A stretch of 26,042 nucleotides of DNA, taken from NCBI GenBank assembly GCA_900549415.1, contig URNX01000044.1:1-26042 (forward strand), read 5' to 3'. Below, piece by piece: positions 7,881-14,212 of the stretch (position 1 is its first letter; every line of letters begins with the position of its first letter). The position numbers and the translations under genes are program-made. The notes beneath the pieces were generated by a model. The model saw only the letters and a list, made by a program, of their open reading frames with translations, was not told the DNA's origin and ran no database searches. Source of the stretch: an uncultured bacterium. Lineage in GTDB: Bacteria > Verrucomicrobiota > Lentisphaeria > Victivallales > UBA1829.

Positions 7881-7920
7881 GAATGGGGTCTGGAAAAAGA
7901 CCTGTCAAAGGAGAATTAAA

Positions 7921-8130
7921 ATGATCAAGCTGTTCAAGACTGAAAAGTCCGCCGAAAAAAACATGAAACCCATGGCTATGAAGCATGAAATGCCGTTGTT
8001 TGAAGTTTCGAAAGAATACAATTGGAAGGCGCAGCGTACGTCCGATGTGTTCAAATTCGGAACAGGCGGAACAACTCATAGCGGAACTCAGGGAACTACA
8101 CTCACCGATTTCGACGGTTGGAACGACTGA
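7921..8130 (+). CDS. Graspetide-type RiPP precursor peptide
   Basis: 69 residues, ATG 7921 with AAAGGAG at 7907-7913. The leader (1-46) is Lys/Glu/Met-rich and contains an amphipathic stretch MPLFEVSKEYNW (24-35), a plausible ligase-recognition segment. The C-terminal 23 residues (47-69) change sharply to Gly, Thr and Ser with three acids at the end: Thr48, Thr51, Thr52, Ser54, Thr56, Thr59, Thr60 and Thr62 precede Asp63, Asp65 and Asp69 (TTLTDFDGWND). This hydroxyl-then-acid order is the substrate logic of graspetides, where ATP-grasp ligases join Thr/Ser (or Lys) side chains to Asp/Glu. There is no Lys after residue 45, so esters rather than amides are expected. It is followed by the ATP-grasp ligase gene. 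The microviridin PFFARFL leader and TxKYPSD core are absent, so it would belong to another graspetide group. Role is inferred from context and composition. Confidence 0.8.
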   Translation: MIKLFKTEKSAEKNMKPMAMKHEMPLFEVSKEYNWKAQRTSDVFKFGTGGTTHSGTQGTTLTDFDGWND

Positions 8131-8141
8131 TTTCCAAGTTC

Positions 8142-8167
8142 TCTACCCCCACCTCCGTGGGGGTAGA
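8142..8167 (+). terminator. Hairpin between precursor and ligase genes (partial terminator or RNA stabiliser)
   Basis: TCTACCCCCAC (8142-8152) pairs perfectly with GTGGGGGTAGA (8157-8167) around a four-base CTCC loop, an 11-bp GC-rich stem. It lies 12 bases after the precursor stop and 19 bases before the ligase ATG. No long U run follows (only ATTTA), so full termination is unlikely. It probably sets a high precursor-to-enzyme ratio by 3'-end protection or partial termination. Confidence 0.65.
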
Positions 8168-8186
8168 TTTACCGAAAGGATGAAAA

Positions 8187-9107
8187 ATGATTCTGCTTCT
8201 TACAATGACCGGCTGCTGCACAAGCGATGCTTTGGCGCAAATCTGCGAACAGAGAAATATTCCATTATTCCGTTTTAATCTGGACCGCTACAACGAATAT
8301 CAATTCTTATGGACTCTGCAGGGATTTGAAATTATAGATCCTACCGGACGCAGCATCTCCAGTTCTCAAATCACCGCGGCGGCGTGTTACAAAGCTCTGC
8401 TGCCCTATGGAGAAAAAATGCCGTTTTCCTATCTCGTTGACGGCGAAGATGAATGGGTGAAAAGCTGTTTGAATTATATCACAAACTCGCTTGCAAACTG
8501 GTTGAAAAACAGAAACCTTCTCCGGCTCTGGGACTGCACGGAAATCAAATATTTCAAGGTGAAGCAGATGGAACTTGCGCAGAAATATTTCGCGGTTCCC
8601 GAATTCATGATTCACTGGGGCTTTCATCTGACCGGAAAAGAGGTCGTCGCAAAAACGCTGACTCAGCGGTTTTTCACGGATCAGAAGTTCGCCTATGTAA
8701 CCAAAGTCGACCGCAACACCCTCGATCCTGTCTATCCGTGGTTTACGCAGGATATCGCGCCGGGCAGCCGGGACGCAACAGTCGTTTACATCAACGGGCA
8801 TGTGCATTGCTATCAGTTTGCAACGGAGCGTGGAGAGCTGACCGACTGGCGCGTGACTCAGGGATCCGACAGGAACCAGTGGATTCCGTGGAATGCCGGA
8901 AAAGAGTTTGAAGAGAAAGTCGATGCGTACATGAAAGAACTCGGACTGAAATTCGGGCGTCTTGATTTCATTATCGGCGGCGCGGAAGTGCAGTTCCTGG
9001 AAGTTAATCCGTGCGGACAGTTCGGCTGGCTTGACGACAGAAAACTGACTCTCCACAATGAAGTTGTGGACGCCATTCTTGATCCGGAAAGCACAGTCGC
9101 TCTCTGA
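8187..9107 (+). CDS. ATP-grasp peptide ligase (MvdD/MdnC-like graspetide synthetase)
   Basis: 306 residues, ATG 8187 with AAAGGA at 8175-8180. Order of motifs fits the RimK/MvdD branch of the ATP-grasp fold. It has an N-terminal pre-ATP-grasp domain (ILLLTMTGCCTSDAL, then RNIPLFRFNLDRY). A central segment (KYFKVKQMELAQKYFAVPEF, residues 121-140) corresponds to the 'nKl.q...A...g..vP' motif. A strand follows (SRDATVVYINGHVHCYQF), then GRLDFI (257-262) and EVNPCGQFGWLD (272-283). Asp260, Glu272 and Asn274 are the expected Mg-binding residues. The 'N.G..gWl' block is characteristic of microviridin-type ligases ('EiNPnGQwgWlE'). It should phosphorylate Asp carboxylates of the precursor and form ester or amide macrocycles with ATP. 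It is four bases from the exporter gene. Family is confident; bond pattern is inferred. Confidence 0.88.
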   Translation: MILLLTMTGCCTSDALAQICEQRNIPLFRFNLDRYNEYQFLWTLQGFEIIDPTGRSISSSQITAAACYKALLPYGEKMPFSYLVDGEDEWVKSCLNYITNSLANWLKNRNLLRLWDCTEIKYFKVKQMELAQKYFAVPEFMIHWGFHLTGKEVVAKTLTQRFFTDQKFAYVTKVDRNTLDPVYPWFTQDIAPGSRDATVVYINGHVHCYQFATERGELTDWRVTQGSDRNQWIPWNAGKEFEEKVDAYMKELGLKFGRLDFIIGGAEVQFLEVNPCGQFGWLDDRKLTLHNEVVDAILDPESTVAL

Positions 9108-9111
9108 CGCC

Positions 9112-10737
9112 ATGTTTTCCAGTCTGAAAAAACTTGCGGCGCTGTGTGCTGACAGACGCCTGGTTGTCTGCATGGTTCTGTCAATGTTCGGCGTGTCCGG
9201 GCTGAACGCCGCGGTTATGGTTGCGCTCGGCGTCTTCATCGACGATCTGGTTTACGGAGGACGGCCGGTGCGGAGTTTTACCGTTCTGGTTTGTTCCGCT
9301 CTGGGACGTTTCTTGCTGGAGCTGCTGCTGAGAAGATATGTCCTGAAGATCGGACGGGATGTCGAAGTGCGGCTGCAGTGGCGCCTGCTTGACGCCTTTC
9401 AGAAGATGAAGCCGTCTGCGGTTGATTGTTACAGAAACGGGGAAGTCGGCATGAAGTTTTTTCGTGATGCCGGTTGGATTCAGCAGTTCGCGGTGAATCT
9501 CTGTCCGCAGTTTCTGAATGCATTGGCGGGAGTGGTTCTTGCGTTTGCGGTGATACTCTGGAAGAAACCGGCGATCGCGCTGTTCTATCTCATTTTTCTT
9601 CCGCTGATGGTGCTGAATTTCCTGTACTTTGCAAAGCGTCTGACATTTTTTTCCCATGCGGTCAGGAGAATGTACGACCGTTCGCTCAATGGAATTTTTG
9701 AGTTCATGCACATTTTCCCATATCTGAAGTCGATGGCGGCGGAAGCTCCATATTTTGAACAGCCGCGGCGGAAGTTCAAGTCTTTCCGGAAAATGAATCT
9801 GAAAAATGACTGCACGGCCTCGTCTCTGGAATACATCAACCGCTTTATCCTGCTTCTCGGCGAATATTCGGTTCTGGCTGTTGCCGGCTGGCTCGCATGG
9901 AAAAAGGAGATTCCCGTTGGTGACGTTGTTGTGTTTCAGGGACTCTTCCTTGCGGTTCTGAGTTCGCTGAACGGAATGTTTCAGCTTCTGCCCGGCTGGA
10001 AATCCGCGCAGGAAAGCGCCGAGTCCATCAGCGAATTGCTTGAAACGGAAGATACAGAAGACATCGACTCAAAGCCGGAGCTTCCTTCCGCGCTTGCGGA
10101 CATTGCGGTCAGGCATGTCTCGTTCCGGTATCCGCATTCGCGCAAAGCTGTTTTTGCTGATTTCAGCTGTGATATCAAAGCCGGTTCCATTGTGGCTCTG
10201 ACGGGGGCGAATGGAACCGGCAAGACGACTCTCCTGAAGCTGATTACCGGTTATCTGGAACCTGAGTCCGGTCGGGTGGAGATCGCGGGGAGGGAGCTGA
10301 AAGAGTGGCGCCTCCGCTCATTCCGGCAGAAAGTTGCCTATGTTTTTCAGGATTCCCTCCTGATTACCGGAACGGTCCGGGAGAATATCACGCTGAAAAA
10401 TTCCCGTTATACGGAGGCGGAGATTGCGGAGGCGCTGCGTCTTTCTGGGGCGGACGGGCTGGTTGCGCGTCTGCCGGAGGGACTGGAACACCGCATCGGT
10501 TTCGAGGGAGGCGGCTTGTCGGGCGGGGAGCGGCAGAAACTCGCGATTGCCCGTGCGCTGATCCGGAAGCCGGATATTCTGATTTTCGATGAAGTGACAA
10601 ATCATCTGGACTATGAATCCAGAATGAAGATACGCGCTCTGCTGATTTCGCTTCGCGGGAAAGCAACAGTGCTGATGGTTTCGCACGATCCCGAACTGGC
10701 GGCGCTTTGCGATCAGGAAATCTGTTTGAACAACTAA
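9112..10737 (+). CDS. ABC exporter, fused membrane and ATPase domains (no C39 peptidase)
   Basis: 541 residues from ATG 9112. An earlier ATG in frame at 9058 lies inside the ligase gene and is rejected; coupling to the ligase stop (9105-9107) is likely, since no strong ribosome site is visible. Residues ~15-295 form a six-helix type I exporter membrane domain (hydrophobic blocks near 17-45, 55-75, 134-150, 154-174, 244-262 and 272-288). Residues ~330-541 are the ATPase: Walker A GANGTGKTT (365-373), Q-loop Gln413 (VFQD), signature LSGGE (469-473), Walker B ILIFDE (489-494) and switch His525 (SHD). It should act as a homodimer and export the modified peptide. Unlike many RiPP exporters it has no N-terminal C39 peptidase, so leader removal must be done by something else. 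Confidence 0.9.
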   Translation: MFSSLKKLAALCADRRLVVCMVLSMFGVSGLNAAVMVALGVFIDDLVYGGRPVRSFTVLVCSALGRFLLELLLRRYVLKIGRDVEVRLQWRLLDAFQKMKPSAVDCYRNGEVGMKFFRDAGWIQQFAVNLCPQFLNALAGVVLAFAVILWKKPAIALFYLIFLPLMVLNFLYFAKRLTFFSHAVRRMYDRSLNGIFEFMHIFPYLKSMAAEAPYFEQPRRKFKSFRKMNLKNDCTASSLEYINRFILLLGEYSVLAVAGWLAWKKEIPVGDVVVFQGLFLAVLSSLNGMFQLLPGWKSAQESAESISELLETEDTEDIDSKPELPSALADIAVRHVSFRYPHSRKAVFADFSCDIKAGSIVALTGANGTGKTTLLKLITGYLEPESGRVEIAGRELKEWRLRSFRQKVAYVFQDSLLITGTVRENITLKNSRYTEAEIAEALRLSGADGLVARLPEGLEHRIGFEGGGLSGGERQKLAIARALIRKPDILIFDEVTNHLDYESRMKIRALLISLRGKATVLMVSHDPELAALCDQEICLNN

Positions 10738-10750
10738 GAGGAGAACCTTT

Positions 10751-11452
10751 ATGAATTGGATTTATTGCGGTATCGGAGCGGCGGCTGCCGCTGTACTGGG
10801 TGTGCTGGTGTGGTGTTTTCTGAAATGGAGAAAGAAAAACTCTTTCACTCCGCCCGTTCTGACGGATTGGGACAGGGGGCATCTGGCATATCATGAGGCC
10901 GGGCATGCTGTCTGTTTTTTCCTGCTTCCCGAAGTAGAAAAGGTGACGTCGATCACGATCGATCCATCAAACGAGGCGTTCGGGATGGTTAGAACAGCCG
11001 CGTCAGTCCGTTACAATGATACGAAAGAGGCTTTGCTGAGTTCTATGATCGCTCTGATGGGCGGGGGAATCTGCGAAGAGGTCTTTCTGCAGGATTTTAC
11101 GACCAGCCGTTATCAGGATTTACAGATCGCAAGGAAAATCGCATTCGACATGATTACCCGGTTCGGCATGGGAAAAGAGCTGAGAAACATTTCTCTGATG
11201 GACGATGGCGGAATGTGGTTTTATTCCCGGGAAGTCCGGAGCGTTGCGGAAAAGGAAATCTGCGCCCTTCTGCGCGAGGCGTCGAAACGTGCGGAAGAGT
11301 TGATTCGGGCAAACGCCGATGTGATAAAACTTCTTGTGGATGAACTTTTCGAAAAAGGAACGATGACGGAATCGGATGTCGATGAATTTGTAAAGAAAAA
11401 CATCCGGAAAAATAAAGAGGGGGAAGAAAATGCTGTCGCAGGAGTCTCGTGA
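10751..11452 (+). CDS. Membrane-anchored M41 (FtsH-type) zinc protease without AAA+ domain
   Basis: 233 residues, ATG 10751 with AGAGGAG about eight bases upstream. One N-terminal membrane helix (residues ~4-25) is followed by basic residues (KWRKKN), placing the rest in the cytoplasm by the positive-inside rule. HEAGH at 48-52 is the M41 zinc-binding helix. GGGICEEVF (104-112) and TTSRYQDLQIARKIAFDMIT (117-136) align with FtsH 'GGR.AEE' and 'T.G..nDL..At..a..mv', so Asp123 is the expected third zinc ligand. FtsH needs its AAA+ module to unfold proteins; here it is missing, so only small or unfolded substrates are likely. In this cluster that suggests cleavage of the precursor leader (inference). 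Immunity or exporter turnover are alternatives. The 3' end overlaps the next small gene. Confidence 0.85.
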   Translation: MNWIYCGIGAAAAAVLGVLVWCFLKWRKKNSFTPPVLTDWDRGHLAYHEAGHAVCFFLLPEVEKVTSITIDPSNEAFGMVRTAASVRYNDTKEALLSSMIALMGGGICEEVFLQDFTTSRYQDLQIARKIAFDMITRFGMGKELRNISLMDDGGMWFYSREVRSVAEKEICALLREASKRAEELIRANADVIKLLVDELFEKGTMTESDVDEFVKKNIRKNKEGEENAVAGVS

Positions 11453-11600
11453 GTGGCTGCTCTGTTCGGTCACAATTGTGGTGATACTGGCTTTGTCCGG
11501 TATTTCGCTTTGGCTGGTGATCAGCGGACTGATGAAATTCATGCCGGAGGAAAATATGGAGTACCGGCAGAATATTCCGGAACAGGCAAGCAGAAATTGA
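11430..11600 (+). CDS. Small single-pass membrane protein (56 residues)
   Basis: ATG 11430 to TGA 11598-11600, preceded by an AAAGAGGGGGA ribosome site and overlapping the protease gene by 23 bases in another frame. The sequence begins MLSQESREWLLCSV, has one strongly hydrophobic segment (residues ~9-34, including TIVVILALSGISLWLVI), then a short polar tail (EENMEYRQNIPEQASRN). Position inside the operon, just before its terminator, and the good ribosome site support translation. Function is unknown. Partner or stabiliser of the M41 protease or exporter, or an immunity peptide, are the reasonable options. Confidence 0.65.
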   Translation: MLSQESREWLLCSVTIVVILALSGISLWLVISGLMKFMPEENMEYRQNIPEQASRN

Positions 11601-11604
11601 AGGG

Positions 11605-11643
11605 GACGCGCCGCCCGGTCTTCGGACCGGGCGGCGTGTTTTT
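11605..11643 (+). terminator. Intrinsic terminator of the RiPP operon
   Basis: CGCCGCCCGGTC (11609-11620) and GACCGGGCGGCG (11625-11636) form a perfect 12-bp stem capped by a UUCG tetraloop, extendable by three or four pairs including wobbles, followed by TTTTT at 11639-11643. It begins four bases after the last plus-strand stop and ends before the convergent trpA stop (11647). The minus-strand side lacks a U tract, so it mainly serves the plus strand, although it may also slow transcription leaving trpA. Confidence 0.92.
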
Positions 11644-11646
11644 AAT

Positions 11647-12429
11647 TCAGAACGCCTGCGTGAATTCCGCAAGATTCTTCAGTCCGGTGTCGTTCGGATT
11701 CTCAAGAAGAATACGGACGATCGCACTGCCGATGATGAAGCCGTCGGCAACTTTGTCGATCAGAGCGGCCTGTTCGGGCTTGCTTACGCCGAAGCCGGCG
11801 AGAATGGGCATGCCGGAGACAGACTTGATGTCGTTCAGGCGCTGTTCCAGTCCGGCTGGAAGTTCGGCGCGGGCTCCGGTGATGCCCTTTACCGTAATGA
11901 CGTAAAGGAAACTGTCCTCAACGCCTTTCGCAATCTCGGCGACACGGTCGAGATGTGTGGTCGGGGCAATCAGCGGAACCAGCGTCATGTTGTGCTTGCG
12001 GAGAACATCAAGAAGTTCCTGACGGTCTTCCAGAACAACGTCAACCGCGAGAACGGCATCCACGCCGGCGGCTTCCGCGGCCACGGCGAATTTCTCAAGA
12101 CCGCGGCTGAAGAGAACGTTGTAGTAGGAGAAGAGCACGAACGGCGCATCCGGATATTTTTTGCGGAGACGTGCAATGCAGTCCAGAATGTCCTGGAGCT
12201 TCGTGCCGTGCGCAAGCGCTTTTTGTCCGGCTTCACGGATGACGGGACCGTCTGCCATCGGGTCGGAGAACGGAACACCGAATTCGATGATGTCGGCTCC
12301 GTTGTCGAGCAGGGTTTCGACGGCGCGTTCGCTGTACTCCATATCGGGGAAGCCCATGGTGAGATAGGCGGTAAAGACTTTTTTGCCGTTCGCTTTCGCG
12401 GAGGCGAAGAGTTTCTGTATGCGGTTCAT
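11647..12429 (-). CDS. trpA: Tryptophan synthase alpha subunit
   Basis: 260 residues, the usual TrpA length (about 265). It cleaves indole-3-glycerol phosphate to indole and glyceraldehyde 3-phosphate and passes indole to TrpB through the complex tunnel. Catalytic Glu49 (DIIEFGVPFSDP) and Asp60 (MADGP) sit at the same positions as in E. coli. The phosphate-binding end (GFGVSKPEQ, GFIIGSAIV) is intact. It is the last gene of the operon, two bases after trpB, and ends ten bases from the converging RiPP terminator. ATG 12429 is the natural start (MNRIQKLFASAK). Confidence 0.96.
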   Translation of the reverse strand: MNRIQKLFASAKANGKKVFTAYLTMGFPDMEYSERAVETLLDNGADIIEFGVPFSDPMADGPVIREAGQKALAHGTKLQDILDCIARLRKKYPDAPFVLFSYYNVLFSRGLEKFAVAAEAAGVDAVLAVDVVLEDRQELLDVLRKHNMTLVPLIAPTTHLDRVAEIAKGVEDSFLYVITVKGITGARAELPAGLEQRLNDIKSVSGMPILAGFGVSKPEQAALIDKVADGFIIGSAIVRILLENPNDTGLKNLAEFTQAF

Positions 12430-12431
12430 GA

Positions 12432-13619
12432 TCAGGCTCCTTTTTTCGAGGCTTTGTAGTTGCGGACGCTCTGCATATCCTTGTCGCCGCGTCCGGAGAG
12501 GCAGACGATGATGATGTCGTCCTTGCTCATCTGCGGTGCGCGCTTGAGGGCTTCGGCAACGGCGTGGCTGGATTCGAGCGCGGGGATGATGCCTTCATAG
12601 CGGGAGAGCGTATCGAAGGCGTGAATGGCTTCATCGTCATTGATTGCCGTGTAGGTGGCGCGGCCGATGTCGTGCAGATAGCAGTGTTCGGGACCGACGC
12701 CGGGGTAATCGAGTCCGGCGGAAACGCTGTATGTGTCGATGATCTGACCTTCATCGGTCTGGAGCAGGTAGGTTTTGCTGCCGTGGAGCACGCCTAGGCG
12801 TCCGCCGTTGATGCTGGCGGCATGCTCGCCCGTCTCAACGCCTTTGCCGCCGGCTTCCGCGCCGATGAGCTGGACTTCGGGATCGTCGATGAATCCTGCG
12901 AAGAGCCCCATGGCATTGGAACCGCCGCCGACGCAGGCGATGGCGGCGGCCGGGAGTTTGCCGAACTGTTCGAGACACTGTCTGCGCGCCTCTTTTCCGA
13001 TGACGGACTGGAAGTCGCGGACGATCAGCGGGTAGGGGTGCGGACCGGCGACTGTGCCGATGACGTAGAACGCTTCATCGACTTCGGTGATCCAGCGGCG
13101 GATCGCTTCATTCATGGCGTCCTTGAGTGTGGCGCTGCCTTCGGTGACGGAGGTCACTTTCGCGCCGAGCGTTTCCATGCGTTCGACGTTCGGCGCCTGG
13201 CGTTCGACGTCGATTGCGCCCATGAAGACTTCGCATTCCATGCCGAAGAGAGCTGCGACGGTTGCTGTTGCGACACCGTGCATTCCGGCTCCGGTTTCCG
13301 CAAAAAGTTTCTTTTTGCCCATGCGCTTGGCGAGCAGAGCCTGACCAATGGTATTGTTGATCTTGTGGGCTCCTGTGTGGTTGAGATCTTCGCGCTTGAG
13401 CAGAATTTTAGCTCCGCCGCAAAGTTTTGTGAGGCGTTCCGCATAGTAGAGCGGGCTTTCGCGTCCGACGTAATACTTCATCAGACGGTCGAATTCCGCC
13501 TGGAAAGCGGGATCGTTTTTGGCGTCGATATACGCCTGTTCCAGCTCCGCGAGCGGAGTCATGAGGGTTTCGGCGACGTAGTCGCCGCCGAAGATTCCGT
13601 AATGGGAACTCAGTTTCAT
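12432..13619 (-). CDS. trpB: Tryptophan synthase beta subunit
   Basis: 395 residues, normal for TrpB1. A PLP enzyme that joins indole and serine. PLP lysine Lys86 lies in GAHKINN, catalytic Glu108 in AETGAG, and the phosphate loop GGGSNA is present. The usual Gln after the catalytic glycine loop (GAGQHG) is Met113 here (GAGMHG), a noticeable substitution beside the active site. Start ATG overlaps the trpF stop by four bases, so translation is coupled. Everything else matches a functional enzyme. Confidence 0.96.
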   Translation of the reverse strand: MKLSSHYGIFGGDYVAETLMTPLAELEQAYIDAKNDPAFQAEFDRLMKYYVGRESPLYYAERLTKLCGGAKILLKREDLNHTGAHKINNTIGQALLAKRMGKKKLFAETGAGMHGVATATVAALFGMECEVFMGAIDVERQAPNVERMETLGAKVTSVTEGSATLKDAMNEAIRRWITEVDEAFYVIGTVAGPHPYPLIVRDFQSVIGKEARRQCLEQFGKLPAAAIACVGGGSNAMGLFAGFIDDPEVQLIGAEAGGKGVETGEHAASINGGRLGVLHGSKTYLLQTDEGQIIDTYSVSAGLDYPGVGPEHCYLHDIGRATYTAINDDEAIHAFDTLSRYEGIIPALESSHAVAEALKRAPQMSKDDIIIVCLSGRGDKDMQSVRNYKASKKGA

Positions 13620-14212
13620 TTCGGTACTCCTTGATATGTTGTGATCAGTTCTTTCAGTTTTTCCATGCTTTTGTGTCCGGGAGCGTCTTCCAGAGAGCTG
13701 TTGACGTCCAGAACATCCGCTCCGGCTTCTGCGGCTTCGGCGAGGTTCGCGGCGGAGAGCCCGCCGGCGAGAACCAGTTTCTTTCCCGCATCGAGAACCT
13801 GCCGCGCAAGCGTGCTGTCCGAGCGTTTCCCGCTGCCCGGCGTCTGCGAATCGACGAGAAACGCATCCGCCGGATATGCCGGGTCGAACGAAACGGAGAT
13901 CGCCTTCCAGACTTCATAATCTTTCCGGAGCGAGGTGGCGAGCTCTGCGCTTTCCGTGCCGTGAAGCTGGATGACGTCGAGTTTCAGCCGCTCCGCGACT
14001 GAGCGGATTTCCGTTTCGGTTGCGTTGACGAATACGCCGACCGCTTTCGTGCGGGTGCGGTTGATATGCGGAAGGATGCGTTCCGCCTCTTCCGGCGTGA
14101 CGCGGCGCGGGCTCTTCGCGGCGAAAATGAAGCCGAGATAATCCGCTCCTGCTGCGGAGGCCGCGTGTGCGAATTCCGCCGAATTGATTCCGCATATCTT
14201 GAGCGCGTTCAT
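13616..14212 (-). CDS. trpF: Phosphoribosylanthranilate isomerase
   Basis: 198 residues, a (beta/alpha)8 barrel. It performs the Amadori rearrangement of PRA to CdRP. Catalytic Cys7 (KICGI) and Asp121 (FLVDSQTPGSGK) are present, as are QLHGTE and LAGGL. The last phosphate-binding loop reads DVNSSLEDAPGHKS, where most TrpF have 'D.SSG.E..PG.KD', so the Gly is Ser and the final Asp is Ser. It overlaps both neighbours by four bases (trpC upstream, trpB downstream). It is a stand-alone protein rather than a TrpC-TrpF fusion. Confidence 0.94.
   Translation of the reverse strand: MNALKICGINSAEFAHAASAAGADYLGFIFAAKSPRRVTPEEAERILPHINRTRTKAVGVFVNATETEIRSVAERLKLDVIQLHGTESAELATSLRKDYEVWKAISVSFDPAYPADAFLVDSQTPGSGKRSDSTLARQVLDAGKKLVLAGGLSAANLAEAAEAGADVLDVNSSLEDAPGHKSMEKLKELITTYQGVPK

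Noticed and set aside
7921..8130. Assignment of the precursor as a microviridin
   Set aside because: Neither the PFFARFL leader motif nor the TxKYPSD core is present, so only the broader graspetide class is claimed.
9058..9111. Upstream ATG for the ABC exporter
   Set aside because: It would overlap the ligase by 50 bases and add a non-membrane segment; ATG 9112 follows the ligase stop directly.
9112..10737. C39 peptidase domain on the exporter
   Set aside because: The protein starts about 15 residues before its first membrane helix; there is no room for a peptidase domain and no Cys/His motif.
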